A stretch of DNA of 64,000 bases from an uncultured Clostridia bacterium (GCA_934747765.1 CAKVGZ010000004.1:47627-111626); one strand, 5' to 3'; shown: positions 35,112 to 44,705, numbered from the stretch's first letter. Program-made: numbers and translations. The notes: generated from the sequence alone by a model not told the origin.

Positions 35112-36002
35112 TTAAATTTTTAAAATCTCTTGAACATCAATATTATCGTCATTACAGCAAAGTGCAAGATTAGATTGTTTTTTTGAAATCAAATCCATGG
35201 CACAAATTGCAAATTTTCTTGCCAGAATTCTATCTATAACTGATGGCTGGCATCCACGTTGAACGTATCCAATTTTGCATGCACGAGTTTCTATGTCTAG
35301 TTCATTTTGAATCTCTTTTGCAAGTTTAAAAACGTCCAAAATATTTTCACGGATTATGATTGATGGTGATTCTTCTCCGTTTTTAATTGCTGTTTTTAGG
35401 CAGGAAATTAGTTCTTTGAAATTGTAGTCAGATTTGTTTGTTATAAGGCAAGTTGAATCGGTTGCAAAGAATGTGTCAGTTGCAATGTCAGGGCAATGTC
35501 TTCCCATAACTTCGCAAATGAAAATTCGGTTTAGTGAAAGCATGGTTTGTTTGATTTTATCCACCGTGTCAACGCAAGCGTTAACTGCAGAATCAAAGCC
35601 CAAGGTGCGTTGTGTGTAAGAAAGGTCGTTGTCTATTGTGGTTGGAACAAAAATCACATCAATTCCATTTTTTGAAAGTTCTTTTGCTCCTTTCAAAGTT
35701 CCTTCTCCACCAAGAATAACAAGTGTGGAAATTTTGTTGAGTTTAAGATTTGTTATTGCTTTTGCTAAACCTTTCTTTGTCATAAATTCGCTACAACGCG
35801 AACTTTTGATTATTGAACCACCAAGATGAGAGCAGTTTAGAACTGTGTTTTTGTCTAGTTTAATTGTTGTGTTATCTATCAATCCCTGATAGCCAAATTT
35901 GAACGCAATTATCTTATCTTTTTGATTCAAATTTACAAATTTTGAAATAAAAGCGTTCATTCCAGGGGCGTCCCCGCCACTTGTTAAAATGCCTATGTTC
36001 AT
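35112..36002 (-). CDS. pfkA: 6-phosphofructokinase (ATP type)
   Basis: Phosphorylates fructose 6-phosphate in glycolysis. The chosen ATG at 36002 (296 residues) has a perfect AAGGAGG site and begins NIGILTSGGDAPGMN, the conserved N-terminal ATP loop. PTTIDNDLSYTQRTLGFDSAVN holds the catalytic Asp; MGRHCPDIA and GYVQRGCQPSVIDRILA contact the sugar phosphate. The usual GGDGS is GGEGT here, so the Mg-linked Asp is Glu, an unusual conservative change; Gly at the following position points to ATP rather than PPi as donor. It is about 20 residues shorter than typical PfkA. dnaE lies 10 nt upstream, so they share a transcript. Confidence 0.92.
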   Translation of the reverse strand: MNIGILTSGGDAPGMNAFISKFVNLNQKDKIIAFKFGYQGLIDNTTIKLDKNTVLNCSHLGGSIIKSSRCSEFMTKKGLAKAITNLKLNKISTLVILGGEGTLKGAKELSKNGIDVIFVPTTIDNDLSYTQRTLGFDSAVNACVDTVDKIKQTMLSLNRIFICEVMGRHCPDIATDTFFATDSTCLITNKSDYNFKELISCLKTAIKNGEESPSIIIRENILDVFKLAKEIQNELDIETRACKIGYVQRGCQPSVIDRILARKFAICAMDLISKKQSNLALCCNDDNIDVQEILKI

Positions 36003-36012
36003 TTTTTCCTCC

Positions 36013-39000
36013 TTATCTAACAACAACATCGCTTTCGGATAAAACTCCCAAAAGCTCTCCAAGAAGATATTGATTTATTGAAACGTGTTTGTTCATTTTA
36101 AACGCATTTCCGCTCGAAGTTGATTTGACGATAACTTCGCTTTGACCAGGATATGTGCTCAAAATTTTGACAATTGTGTTGTATGAAACAACATTTTCCA
36201 CGTCGAATTTAAGATACAGTTTTTCTTTCTTTTCTTCTTGGATTTCTTGTTTTTGAGTTTCTTTCCAAGGAATAATCTCGTCAACAATGATCGTTGGTTT
36301 TTCACCTTCGCGAAGATTCAATTTTCCTTTAATTGTTGCCATTGTGTCTTCGATTAACATATTTTTGAGATTTCTATATGCATTTGGGAAGAATGTCAGT
36401 TCAATTGTTCCATACAAATCTTCTAGTTTTGCAAATCCCATTTCCCGGTTTCCGTTTTTTGTCACGGTTTTTCGGATTTCTGTTATTATTCCACCGCAAA
36501 CAACTTTCATATCATTCTCAACGTTTCCGCTGTAAGAGGTTTCTTCTTTTTCTTCAGAATCGTCGGTGTCTGTTTCCGATTCTTCAACTTCAAGCATGCT
36601 GGAATTGAGGTTGTAATTTTTGAATTTATCAATGTAATCATCAAGAGGATGCCCGGAAAGATAAATTCCAACAACTTCCTTTTCATATTTCAGCATTGCA
36701 TCTTTCGAGAACTCTTTTATGTTTGGAATTTCAAGTTTGTCTTCAAGATGTTGTTCTTGTGTTCCAAAAGAATCAAAAAGCGAAAACTGACCAGATAACT
36801 GACTTTTATATTCAGACGCAATTCTGCTAACTGCGTTTTCATAAACGTTCATCAGTTGAGAACGATATAGCCCAAGAGAATCAAATGCTCCCGCAAGAAT
36901 TAAACTTTCCAAACAACGTTTGTTCCTTGCTTGTTGGTCGACGCGTTTAACAAAATCCATAAAATCTTTGAATTCGCCGTTTTTGTTTCTTTCTTCAATG
37001 ATGCTGTCAATGACCGAAATTCCAACATTTTTGATTGCTGCAAGGCCAAAACGCAAATTTCCGTCTTCAACAGAAAAGTATGTTTGACTTTTGTTTATGT
37101 CTGGAGGAAGAACTTTAAAGCCTTCTTCTTTAACATAGATAACATATTTTTTGATTTCATCCGAATTGGTTATTCTGTTGTTTAAAACAGCGCAAAGAAA
37201 TTCAATCTCATGATAGCATTTTAAATATGCTGTTTGATAGGAAAGATAAGCGTATGCAGCGGCGTGAGATTTGTTAAACGCATATTGTGCAAACGATTCC
37301 ATTTCTCCAAAAATTTGCTCGGCAACTTCTCGTGAAACGCCAAGTTTCAAGGCCCCCGGAATTGTTGCTCTGCCAGTTGGATCATCCCAACCTTCAATAA
37401 ATTTTTTCTTTTCGGCAGGCATTTTTTCAACTTTCTTTTTCCCCATGATCCTTCGAACGTTGTCGGCCTGACCCATGTTATATCCGCCCATAACTTGGAA
37501 AATTTTCATAACTTGTTCTTGATAAACAATACATCCATAAGTGACATTCAAAATGGGTTCAAGACAAGGATGAGCATAAACAATTTCGTTTGGATTTTGT
37601 TTGTTTTTAATGTATCTAGGAATCGAATCCATTGGACCTGGTCGATAGAGTGAAACTCCAGCGATGATGTCTTCCAAACAATCTGGCTTCAAATCACGCA
37701 TGAACTTCTTCATGCCTTCACTTTCAAGTTGAAAAATCGCTTCAGTTTTGCCCGAACTGATGAGGTCATAAACATTTTTATCGTCATAATCCATGGCGTA
37801 AAAATCTATGTCTATACCTTTGTCTTCTTTGACGTACTTAAGCGCTTTGTTTATGTCGGTCAAAGTTTTTAGGCCAAGAAAGTCCATTTTCAAAAGCCCA
37901 AGTTGTTCAAGCTCAACCATGTTGTATTGTGTTGAAATATCTTCACCACTTCGAGTCAGTGGAACATATGTATCAACACTTTCTGGAGCAATCAAAGTTC
38001 CGCAAGCATGTGTTGAAACATTTCGTGGAGTTCCTTCAAGTTTTATTGCAAGGTCGCAAACACGTTTTATGCTTGGGTCACTGTCATACAAAGCGCGAAG
38101 TTCAGGGATGATATATTTGTCGTTTTCTTCTTTGCCTGTTGTTCCAAAATAATATTTTAAAACAGGTGGTTTTTTTATTCCTGCAGGAAGCTTTGCTGGA
38201 ATGAGTTTTGCAATTTTGTCTGCTTCTGAATATGGCATGTTCAAAGTTCTTGCAACGTCGCGAATGGCGTTCTTTGCTGCCATGGTTCCAAAAGTTGCAA
38301 TCAACGCAACATGGTCATCTCCATATTTTCGTTTGACATATTCAATAACTTCTTCACGTCGGTCATAATCAAAGTCAACGTCAAAGTCGGGCATTGAAAC
38401 ACGTTCTTTGTTGATAAATCTTTCGAAAACAAGTGCATATTTTAATGGGTCAACAAGAGTTATTCCGCTGGCATAAGCAACCAAACTTCCAGCTCCTGAA
38501 CCTCTTCCCGGCCCAACAGGAATTCCACTTTGGCGGGCATAGTTTATGTAATCCCAAACAATAAGAAAGTATTCAACGAAACCTTGAGAATGTATAACTT
38601 CCAATTCCATTTCGGCACGTGCCAAAATTTCCGGAGTCACTTCTTTATATTTTTTGTTAAGTCCTTCAAAAGTTAAATGACGAAGAAATTCGTATGGTGT
38701 CATTCCGTTTTCTGGAACATATTTTGGAATGTAGTTTTCGGTTGCAGGCATGACATATTTCGGGTCAATGCCAGCAATATCTCCATGTCCCTTTGAACGA
38801 ATGAGCACATCGCATTTGTCGGCAATTTCAAGAGTTGTTACAAGCGATTCTTCCATTCCTGCCATCGCTTTCTTCATTTCGTCATAATCTTTATAGTAAA
38901 ACTCATCTGTCGAAAATTTCATTCGGTCTGGGTCGTCAATTTTCTTTCCCATTTGCACGCACATAAGAACATCTTGCATCTCTGCGTCTTCTTTTGCTAT

Positions 39001-39615
39001 GTAATGGCAGTCGTTTGTTGCAACAAGTTTTATTCCAAGTTTTTGTGAAAGTTTTTTCAGTTCTCGATTAACAATTTGTTGTTCTTCAAGACCATGATTT
39101 TGAACTTCCAAATAAAAATCTTCACCAAACAAACTTTTGTACCATTTTGCAAGCCTTTCTGCTTCTTCCATTTGCCCCAAAAGTATTGCTTGAGGAATTG
39201 GTCCAGCCAAACAAGCACTAAGGCAAATAAGCCCATCGTGATGTGCTTCAAGAGTTTTGAAATCTATTCTTGGCTTGTAATAAAACCCGTCTTTGAAAGC
39301 AATTGAATTTAATAGAAGAAGATTTTTGTATCCTTGGTTATTTTTTGCCAGCAAAATTTGGTGATATGCTTTGTGTTTTCCAACTTTATTAGTCAAATCG
39401 TCACAGATATAAAATTCTGTTCCAATGATGGGTTTGATTCCGTTTGCTAAACAACCAGAATAAAATTGAAGTGCACCATACATGTTTCCGTGGTCGGTTA
39501 TTGCAACTGCAGGCCATCCACGTTCTTTTGTGACTTCAATCAATTTTTTTATTCGTGCCGCTCCGTCAAGAAGACTGTATTCGGTGTGGTTGTGAAGGTG
39601 AACAAATTTTTCCAT
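36013..39615 (-). CDS. dnaE: DNA polymerase III alpha subunit (DnaE)
   Basis: A replicative C-family polymerase. The N-terminal PHP domain begins FVHLHNHTEYSLLDGAAR; the palm has GPGRGSGAGSLVAYASGIT and the catalytic PDFDVDFDYDRREEVIEYV (the two Asp of the active site); RDVARTLNMPYSEADKIAKL and YNMVELEQLGLLKMDFLGL are further family blocks; helix-hairpin-helix and OB-fold regions follow, then an acidic linker (SETDTDDSEEKEE). At 1200 residues it is of DnaE1 size. No Shine-Dalgarno is seen; a promoter with correct 17-bp spacing ends 6 nt before the ATG, so the dnaE-pfkA mRNA is probably leaderless. Confidence 0.98.
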   Translation of the reverse strand: MEKFVHLHNHTEYSLLDGAARIKKLIEVTKERGWPAVAITDHGNMYGALQFYSGCLANGIKPIIGTEFYICDDLTNKVGKHKAYHQILLAKNNQGYKNLLLLNSIAFKDGFYYKPRIDFKTLEAHHDGLICLSACLAGPIPQAILLGQMEEAERLAKWYKSLFGEDFYLEVQNHGLEEQQIVNRELKKLSQKLGIKLVATNDCHYIAKEDAEMQDVLMCVQMGKKIDDPDRMKFSTDEFYYKDYDEMKKAMAGMEESLVTTLEIADKCDVLIRSKGHGDIAGIDPKYVMPATENYIPKYVPENGMTPYEFLRHLTFEGLNKKYKEVTPEILARAEMELEVIHSQGFVEYFLIVWDYINYARQSGIPVGPGRGSGAGSLVAYASGITLVDPLKYALVFERFINKERVSMPDFDVDFDYDRREEVIEYVKRKYGDDHVALIATFGTMAAKNAIRDVARTLNMPYSEADKIAKLIPAKLPAGIKKPPVLKYYFGTTGKEENDKYIIPELRALYDSDPSIKRVCDLAIKLEGTPRNVSTHACGTLIAPESVDTYVPLTRSGEDISTQYNMVELEQLGLLKMDFLGLKTLTDINKALKYVKEDKGIDIDFYAMDYDDKNVYDLISSGKTEAIFQLESEGMKKFMRDLKPDCLEDIIAGVSLYRPGPMDSIPRYIKNKQNPNEIVYAHPCLEPILNVTYGCIVYQEQVMKIFQVMGGYNMGQADNVRRIMGKKKVEKMPAEKKKFIEGWDDPTGRATIPGALKLGVSREVAEQIFGEMESFAQYAFNKSHAAAYAYLSYQTAYLKCYHEIEFLCAVLNNRITNSDEIKKYVIYVKEEGFKVLPPDINKSQTYFSVEDGNLRFGLAAIKNVGISVIDSIIEERNKNGEFKDFMDFVKRVDQQARNKRCLESLILAGAFDSLGLYRSQLMNVYENAVSRIASEYKSQLSGQFSLFDSFGTQEQHLEDKLEIPNIKEFSKDAMLKYEKEVVGIYLSGHPLDDYIDKFKNYNLNSSMLEVEESETDTDDSEEKEETSYSGNVENDMKVVCGGIITEIRKTVTKNGNREMGFAKLEDLYGTIELTFFPNAYRNLKNMLIEDTMATIKGKLNLREGEKPTIIVDEIIPWKETQKQEIQEEKKEKLYLKFDVENVVSYNTIVKILSTYPGQSEVIVKSTSSGNAFKMNKHVSINQYLLGELLGVLSESDVVVR

Positions 39616-39621
39616 GAAATA

Positions 39622-39650
39622 AGTTTACACCCTTTAAAAAGTTTTGACAA
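39622..39650 (-). promoter_or_regulatory. Promoter of dnaE, predicting a leaderless mRNA
   Basis: Minus-strand TTGTCA (39645-39650), 17-bp spacer, TAAACT (39622-39627), then 6 nt to the ATG. Confidence 0.6.
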
Positions 39651-39658
39651 GAAAAAAT

Positions 39659-40606
39659 TTACAGTTTGTCGGCCATTGAAACAATTTTTCTGAGGCGATG
39701 ATTTAACCCACTTTTTGTCAAATTCATATTGCTGAGTTTAAGAAGAGTTGTTAGGGGTTCTTCGGGATTTGCAAGACGCATAAGGGCAACTTCTGCAAGG
39801 TCGGGTGGAAGATTTTCTATTCCAATTTTGTTGTCAATCTTCTTAATTGCTTCAAGTTGTTTCATGCTTGCTTCAACTGTTTTTGAGATGTTCCCGCTCA
39901 AGCAGTTTGTTTGTCTGTTAATTTTGTTTCTAAAATCTCTTTTTGCCATTTCGCTTTGAAGAGTGACAACGGCACCACTTGCTCCAATAAGGGCAAGGAG
40001 GTCGCAAACTTGCTCGGCATCTTTTAAGTATAAAACATAGTTGTTTTTACGTGAAATAAGTTTTGCAAAAATGTCAAATTGTGCAAGTAGGTGAGAATAT
40101 TCGCGAAGCAAAAGTGAACTTTTTGAAGAAAATTCAAGGTGATATCCGCTTGAAGTTTTTTCATTTGCTCTTTGACTTATTTTGATGCTCGAAGTCCCGC
40201 AACCTAAAAACATTCCTTTCGAAAAGTTTTTTATGTTTTCTTGTGTTTTGGTTGCAATTTGCATGTTTTCTTCGATGTTTTGATCGTCCAAAATTCCACA
40301 TTTCTCAAATAATTTTTTCAGAATGTTGTTTTTAAAAATGATTTTATGGAACTCTTTTTGACTAATTTTAAACGCTTCAGTTTCAACAATATCATCTTGG
40401 CACGTTTCAATTTCGTTGATTTTTGCAAGCCTCAAAGTGTTCCTTTTTACATAAGGAAAAAGTTCTTCAAGATCGGTGGTTATTTCCATGTTTCCTTCTT
40501 CGTCATAACTTCCCGATGAAACAAAAAGCGCAAATAAAAATGGAACGTCAAATTTTGCGTCCTGCGAAATTATTTCAAGTTTTGTGCTTTTTGAAAATGA
40601 ATCCAT
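39659..40606 (-). CDS. whiA: DNA-binding protein WhiA
   Basis: WhiA is a conserved Gram-positive protein (homing-endonuclease-like N-terminal fold plus helix-turn-helix) needed for sporulation septation in Streptomyces and affecting division and segregation in B. subtilis. At 315 residues it has the LAGLIDADG-like N-terminal region (FLFALFVSSGSYDEEGNMEI-type) and the C-terminal HTH ENLPPDLAEVALMRLANPEEPLTTLL followed by LTKSGLNHRLRKI. Its ATG overlaps the stop codon of the PHP gene (TAATG), so it is translationally coupled as the last gene of rsmI-murB-PHP-whiA. Confidence 0.94.
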   Translation of the reverse strand: MDSFSKSTKLEIISQDAKFDVPFLFALFVSSGSYDEEGNMEITTDLEELFPYVKRNTLRLAKINEIETCQDDIVETEAFKISQKEFHKIIFKNNILKKLFEKCGILDDQNIEENMQIATKTQENIKNFSKGMFLGCGTSSIKISQRANEKTSSGYHLEFSSKSSLLLREYSHLLAQFDIFAKLISRKNNYVLYLKDAEQVCDLLALIGASGAVVTLQSEMAKRDFRNKINRQTNCLSGNISKTVEASMKQLEAIKKIDNKIGIENLPPDLAEVALMRLANPEEPLTTLLKLSNMNLTKSGLNHRLRKIVSMADKL

Positions 40607-41355
40607 TATTTCTCTCTTTTGAATGAAGGAAGTTTGTCTAAGTTCACAACAAGTTCATGAGGAATATTGAGCCTTGTGATTAAGTTTATTGCATTGTTCA
40701 CTTCGCCAACTCTGTCTTTGCTGTGAGCATCAGAATTTATTATAAACTTAACTTTTGCTTTTGCCATGTCAAGCATTTCTTGATCGGTGAAACAAATTCT
40801 TTTTCCGTTAAGTTCAATCAGTGTTCCGTGTTTTTTCGCTTCCAACGCAACTTTCATAGTGTCAACTTTCATTCCGTAATTTAAATGTGTGATAACATCA
40901 ATTTTGTATTTGTTAAGTGCGTTTAGGTACACCTGAGTGTTTTTTTGAATTTTCTTTTTCGAAACTGGAATGACTTTCGAGATGATATTTCTCCAAAAAA
41001 GTCCAAGTTGTTCTCCAAAACTTTTTGCTTTAACAAAATTGTGATGTCCAACCAGGAGAATGTCTAGTTTCGACAGTTCTTCGTCCGTCAGGTCAATTGT
41101 GCCGTCATACGAAATAAAATTTGCTTCAACGCCAAGCAAAACTTTAACCCCAGTTTTCTTTTCAGCTTCTATGCAATCTTTTCTTATGTCATCCAGTTTG
41201 CCTTTTTTAATTGCATAAAGTTTGTGATTGAATCCGTGGTCAGTGGTTGCAATGGCTTTGATTCCTTTTTCCTTTGCCACAGTTGCATTCTCAAGAACTG
41301 TTCCTGTTCCATGGCTGTAGGGTGTGTGGGTGTGAAAATCTCCTAAGATAACCAT
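40606..41355 (-). CDS. PHP-domain phosphoesterase
   Basis: A 249-residue PHP metallo-hydrolase. The four PHP blocks are visible: GDFHTHTPYSHG at the N-terminus, ATTDHG near residue 40, GVEANF with LVGHHN in the middle, and INSDAHSKD near the C-terminus, enough ligands for a trinuclear metal centre. The length and position fit the YcdX-like/histidinol-phosphatase-like group, but the substrate is not determined by sequence. It overlaps murB by 13 nt upstream and whiA by 1 nt downstream, both signs of tight coupling. Confidence 0.88.
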   Translation of the reverse strand: MVILGDFHTHTPYSHGTGTVLENATVAKEKGIKAIATTDHGFNHKLYAIKKGKLDDIRKDCIEAEKKTGVKVLLGVEANFISYDGTIDLTDEELSKLDILLVGHHNFVKAKSFGEQLGLFWRNIISKVIPVSKKKIQKNTQVYLNALNKYKIDVITHLNYGMKVDTMKVALEAKKHGTLIELNGKRICFTDQEMLDMAKAKVKFIINSDAHSKDRVGEVNNAINLITRLNIPHELVVNLDKLPSFKREK

Positions 41356-42254
41356 TTTGTGTTTCCTTTTAATATGATAATTTCTTCTTCCAAGTCAATG
41401 TCTGTTTCTTTTTTAACTTTGTTTTTAACAATTTTGATTAATTTTATAATGTCACTTTGTTTTGCACTGCCATTGTTAACGATAAATCCTGCGTGCTTGG
41501 TGCTTATCTGTGCATCTCCTATTTTAGCACCTTTTAACCCCAGTTTGTCAATAATTTTTGCAGGGAAAACTGTTTCACCGTTAATAAAACATCTTTTGAA
41601 AACACTTCCCGCCGATTTTTCTCCGTGTGGCTGAGTTTGCTTTCTCTTGTCAAAAAATTCTTTTTGCTTGGCTTCAATATTTTTTCTCTTGCCTTTGGCC
41701 AAGCTAAATTCAACAAACAACACAACAAAATTTTCTTTTTTCAGTGAACTGGTTCTGTACGAAAAATCAAAATCTTTTGTCCAATATGTTTTTTTGCCGT
41801 CGAACACCTTAACTTTGGACACATAGTTTCCTATTTCATCGCCGAAAGCCCCGGCATTCATAATAACGGCGCCTCCAACGCTTCCAGGAATTCCAAAGGT
41901 GAATTCAAGCCCAGCAAGACCTTTTTCTCTCAGCGCTCTGTTAAGCAGAAAAAGATTTGTGCTTGCTCCAGCAACAACTTTGTTCCCAGACACTTTAATT
42001 TTCGAAAAATTGGAACCCAGTTTGATGATTGTTCCATTATATTTGTTTGGGAAAACAATGTTTGTTCCGTTGCCAATAATATAAAAATTGTTTGTGCGTT
42101 TAACAATCGATTCAAGCGTCTTTGCACTGTTGGCAATAACAAAATACTTAGCTTTCCCGCCAACTCCAAAAGAGCAGTGTGTTTTCATTTCTTCGCCAAA
42201 AAGAATTGTTTCGCCTTTGTCGCGAAGTTGTTTCAAAAATTTTGTGTATTCCAT
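41343..42254 (-). CDS. murB: UDP-N-acetylenolpyruvoylglucosamine reductase MurB
   Basis: An FAD-dependent reductase of the second committed step of peptidoglycan precursor synthesis. HCSFGVGGKAKYFVI begins the FAD domain; GIPGSVGGAVIMNAGAFG is the FAD pyrophosphate loop; QPHGEKSAGSVFKR holds the catalytic Ser region; DAQISTKHAGFIVNNG is the C-terminal block. At 303 residues it is the type II (shorter) form. No Shine-Dalgarno is visible; a TATAAA lies 5 nt before the ATG but without a -35, so coupling to rsmI 23 nt upstream is equally possible. Confidence 0.96.
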   Translation of the reverse strand: MEYTKFLKQLRDKGETILFGEEMKTHCSFGVGGKAKYFVIANSAKTLESIVKRTNNFYIIGNGTNIVFPNKYNGTIIKLGSNFSKIKVSGNKVVAGASTNLFLLNRALREKGLAGLEFTFGIPGSVGGAVIMNAGAFGDEIGNYVSKVKVFDGKKTYWTKDFDFSYRTSSLKKENFVVLFVEFSLAKGKRKNIEAKQKEFFDKRKQTQPHGEKSAGSVFKRCFINGETVFPAKIIDKLGLKGAKIGDAQISTKHAGFIVNNGSAKQSDIIKLIKIVKNKVKKETDIDLEEEIIILKGNTKWLS

Positions 42255-42277
42255 TTTAATTTATATGAATGCAAATG

Positions 42278-43105
42278 TTAGATGTTTAACACTTCTTTGT
42301 AGATAACACTTTTTGAAACATTTCTTTCTTTTGCCACTTTTTTGATTGCGTCGTTTTTCGAAAGTCCCAAATTAATAAAAAATCTCACATGCTCGGGGAT
42401 TGTCATGTTGTTTTCTTCTTCATTTTTTTCTGGTTTCGACACCACCATAACAAATTCGCCTTTGGGGTCGATAAAGTTTCCTTCTTTGTCTTTTTCAAAA
42501 CAAATTTGGTCGCATAAATTAAATCTGTAAACCGTTTCGTGTATCTTTGTTATTTCTTTAACAAGAGCCACTTCTCTGTTGCCAAAAATGCTGTGAATGT
42601 CTGAAATGTCTTTTTGGAGATTGTGTGGGGCAACATAAAAAATTATGGTGGAGTCAATGAGTGAAAGCTTTGTTAGAGCGTCTTTTCTATCAACATTTTT
42701 TTCAGGCAGAAATCCATAAAAGAAAAACGACGATGCGTCGAGTCCACTTAAAACAAGAGCGCACAGTCCTGCATTGGCGCCAGGGATAACCGAAAACTCT
42801 ATGTTGCGCTGGCGAAGAATTTTTGTTAGGCAATTGCCAGGGTCGGAAATGACGGGCATTCCAGCATCGGAAATGATTGCAACAATTTTTCCGTCTTCGC
42901 TCTCTTTAATTATTTTTTCTGACATTTCGTTTTCGTTGAATTTATGGAATGAAACAAGTTTTGATTTAATGTCGAATTTGGATAAAAGTTTCATGCTTGT
43001 TCTTGTGTCTTCGCAGGCAATAATGTCTGCGCTTTTAAGAATGCCCAGTGCGCGCAAAGTTATATCTTCCAAATTTCCAATTGGTGTTGCAACAAAATAT
43101 ATCAT
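42278..43105 (-). CDS. rsmI: 16S rRNA (cytidine1402-2'-O)-methyltransferase RsmI
   Basis: Methylates the ribose of C1402, the same nucleotide that RsmH modifies on the base. YFVATPIGNLEDITLRAL begins the SAM methylase fold; CEDTRTSMKLL, ISDAGMPVISDPG and VIPGANAGLCALVLSGL are family blocks. At 275 residues it is of normal length and has a short helix-turn-helix-like tail. It has no Shine-Dalgarno but a consensus promoter ends 6 nt before the ATG, the clearest leaderless case in the window. It is the first gene of the rsmI-murB-PHP-whiA operon. Confidence 0.96.
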   Translation of the reverse strand: MIYFVATPIGNLEDITLRALGILKSADIIACEDTRTSMKLLSKFDIKSKLVSFHKFNENEMSEKIIKESEDGKIVAIISDAGMPVISDPGNCLTKILRQRNIEFSVIPGANAGLCALVLSGLDASSFFFYGFLPEKNVDRKDALTKLSLIDSTIIFYVAPHNLQKDISDIHSIFGNREVALVKEITKIHETVYRFNLCDQICFEKDKEGNFIDPKGEFVMVVSKPEKNEEENNMTIPEHVRFFINLGLSKNDAIKKVAKERNVSKSVIYKEVLNI

Positions 43106-43111
43106 GCTAAC

Positions 43112-43140
43112 ATTTTAGGATTATTATCTCATTTTGTCAA
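43112..43140 (-). promoter_or_regulatory. Promoter of rsmI operon, predicting a leaderless mRNA
   Basis: Minus-strand TTGACA (43135-43140, perfect), 17-bp spacer, TAAAAT (43112-43117), then 6 nt to the ATG at 43105. Confidence 0.82.
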
Positions 43141-43191
43141 CTTAAAGTATTAACAATTAACACTTTGGGGAAAATCAAAGTGGAGAAAATT

Positions 43192-43896
43192 ATGCCAGAT
43201 TATGTAACAGTTCTTTTAAATGCACTTTACAGTTTTGTTGCTCTTTTTTTTGTGACAAAATTGCTTGGCAAAAAACAAATTGCTCAACTCAGTTTCACCG
43301 ACTATGTGGTGGGAATTTCAATTGGGTCAATTTCTGCCGAATGGTCAACCGACGTCGAAACCCCGTGGTACTATTATTTTATCGCCATAGCATTTTATTT
43401 TTTGATTAGTTATCTAATAACTATTCTTGAGAGAACAACTCTTCCTCTTAAAAGATTTTTGAGAGGAAAACCTATCATGGTCATTTCCAATGGCAAAATA
43501 GATTATAAGGAACTGAAAAAATCAAAATTGGACATAAATGACCTCATAAGTTTGTGCCGAGAAAAAGGATTTTTCAATTTGAGTGATGTTGCTTATGCTA
43601 TATTTGAAACAAATGGAAATCTAAGTGTGCTTCCTGTTTCAAATCAAAAACCAACTGTTGCTGAAGATTTTGACATTTCTCTTCCCAAGGCAAGCCTTCA
43701 AAAATTTGTTGTTAATGACGGGATGATTGATGAAAATTATTTGCGAGAACTGAAAAAAGATAAAGATTGGCTTTTTAAAAATTTGAAAATAAAAAACAAG
43801 AAAGACCTAAAAAACATTCTTGTTGCATTTTACGACATCAAAACAAACAAGTTTGACGTCCATTATAAAAAGAAACAACTTGATTTAAAAAAATAA
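43192..43896 (+). CDS. DUF421 (YetF-like) membrane protein
   Basis: A 234-residue protein. The chosen ATG at 43192 has GGAG 6 nt upstream. Three N-terminal membrane helices, the motif LLGKKQIAQLSFTDYVVGISIGSI, then EWSTD and a cytoplasmic DUF421 domain with GKPIMVISNGKIDYKELKKSKL-type sequence, LISLCREKGFFNLSDVAYAIFETNGNLSVLP. YetF/YdfR proteins of this family occur widely in Bacilli and Clostridia; some were linked to spore-germination membranes, but most have no proven role. walJ follows with its own promoter overlapping the end of this gene. Confidence 0.9.
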   Translation: MPDYVTVLLNALYSFVALFFVTKLLGKKQIAQLSFTDYVVGISIGSISAEWSTDVETPWYYYFIAIAFYFLISYLITILERTTLPLKRFLRGKPIMVISNGKIDYKELKKSKLDINDLISLCREKGFFNLSDVAYAIFETNGNLSVLPVSNQKPTVAEDFDISLPKASLQKFVVNDGMIDENYLRELKKDKDWLFKNLKIKNKKDLKNILVAFYDIKTNKFDVHYKKKQLDLKK

Positions 43897-43908
43897 AGTT
43901 GATATAAT
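43880..43908 (+). promoter_or_regulatory. Promoter of walJ, predicting a leaderless mRNA
   Basis: TTGATT (43880-43885), 17-bp spacer, TATAAT (43903-43908) with TGA before it as extended -10; 7 nt to the GTG at 43916. The -35 lies inside the end of the DUF421 gene. Confidence 0.75.
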
Positions 43909-43915
43909 TGTCTTC

Positions 43916-44704
43916 GTGAGAGTAATCAATTTGTCCTCGGGAAGCGAAGGTAACATGACATACGTTGAAAGCAATCAAGCAAAAATTTTGGTTGATGCTG
44001 GTCTTTCATGCAAAGAAATCGAACTTCGATTGTCACTTTTGAACGTTAAAGGGGATGAAATTGATGCAATTTTGGTTTCCCACGAACATTCTGACCATAT
44101 AAAGGGAATTGACGTGTTTGCAAGTAAATTCAAGACGAATGTCTATTGCCACGTTGATGGTTGGGGAGCGCTTTCAAAAAAACTTTATAAAATTCAAGAT
44201 TTTCAAAAGCGATTGTTCACCAGCGCTCCTTTTCAAATAAAGGACATAACAGTGGTTGCTTTCAAGGTCCCTCACGATTCCGTTTGTTGCGTTGCTTATA
44301 ACATTGAATCAGATGGCAAAAGAGTTTCAATTTGCACCGACCTTGGAGCAGTTTCGGAAAATACATTGGAAAATCTATATGGAAGCCAACTTGTTTTTCT
44401 TGAATCAAATCATGATGAAAATATGTTACAAAACAACATTCATTATCCTGCGAGCCTAAAACAAAGGATACTTTCTTCACGCGGACATTTGTCGAACGTG
44501 GCAAGCGCAAATGCAATTTCAAAACTTGCAAAACGAGGAACAAGGCAAGTTGTTCTTTCGCATCTTTCAAAAGAGAACAATAATCCTGTTCTTGCCTATG
44601 AAACAATAAAAGCAATTTTAAACAACAACGGAATTTCAGTTGGTCAAGACATCAATGTGGATGTTGCTTCAACCATGCCTGGAAAAATCTATAGGATTTC
44701 ATGA
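43916..44704 (+). CDS. walJ: Metallo-beta-lactamase-fold hydrolase (WalJ/YycJ-like)
   Basis: A 262-residue MBL-fold metal hydrolase. RVINLSSGSEGNMTYVES starts the fold; the metal motif is VSHEHSDHIKGID (HxHxDH) near residue 57; DLGAVSENTLENL and ESNHDENM with SRGHLSN are further metal-ligand blocks. The YycJ group is a 5'-3' exonuclease-like family tied to replication-repair coordination and, in Bacilli, to the walRK operon; here no walRK is present. The start codon is GTG and no Shine-Dalgarno precedes it, only a promoter. Confidence 0.88.
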   Translation: MRVINLSSGSEGNMTYVESNQAKILVDAGLSCKEIELRLSLLNVKGDEIDAILVSHEHSDHIKGIDVFASKFKTNVYCHVDGWGALSKKLYKIQDFQKRLFTSAPFQIKDITVVAFKVPHDSVCCVAYNIESDGKRVSICTDLGAVSENTLENLYGSQLVFLESNHDENMLQNNIHYPASLKQRILSSRGHLSNVASANAISKLAKRGTRQVVLSHLSKENNNPVLAYETIKAILNNNGISVGQDINVDVASTMPGKIYRIS

Positions 44705-44705
44705 C

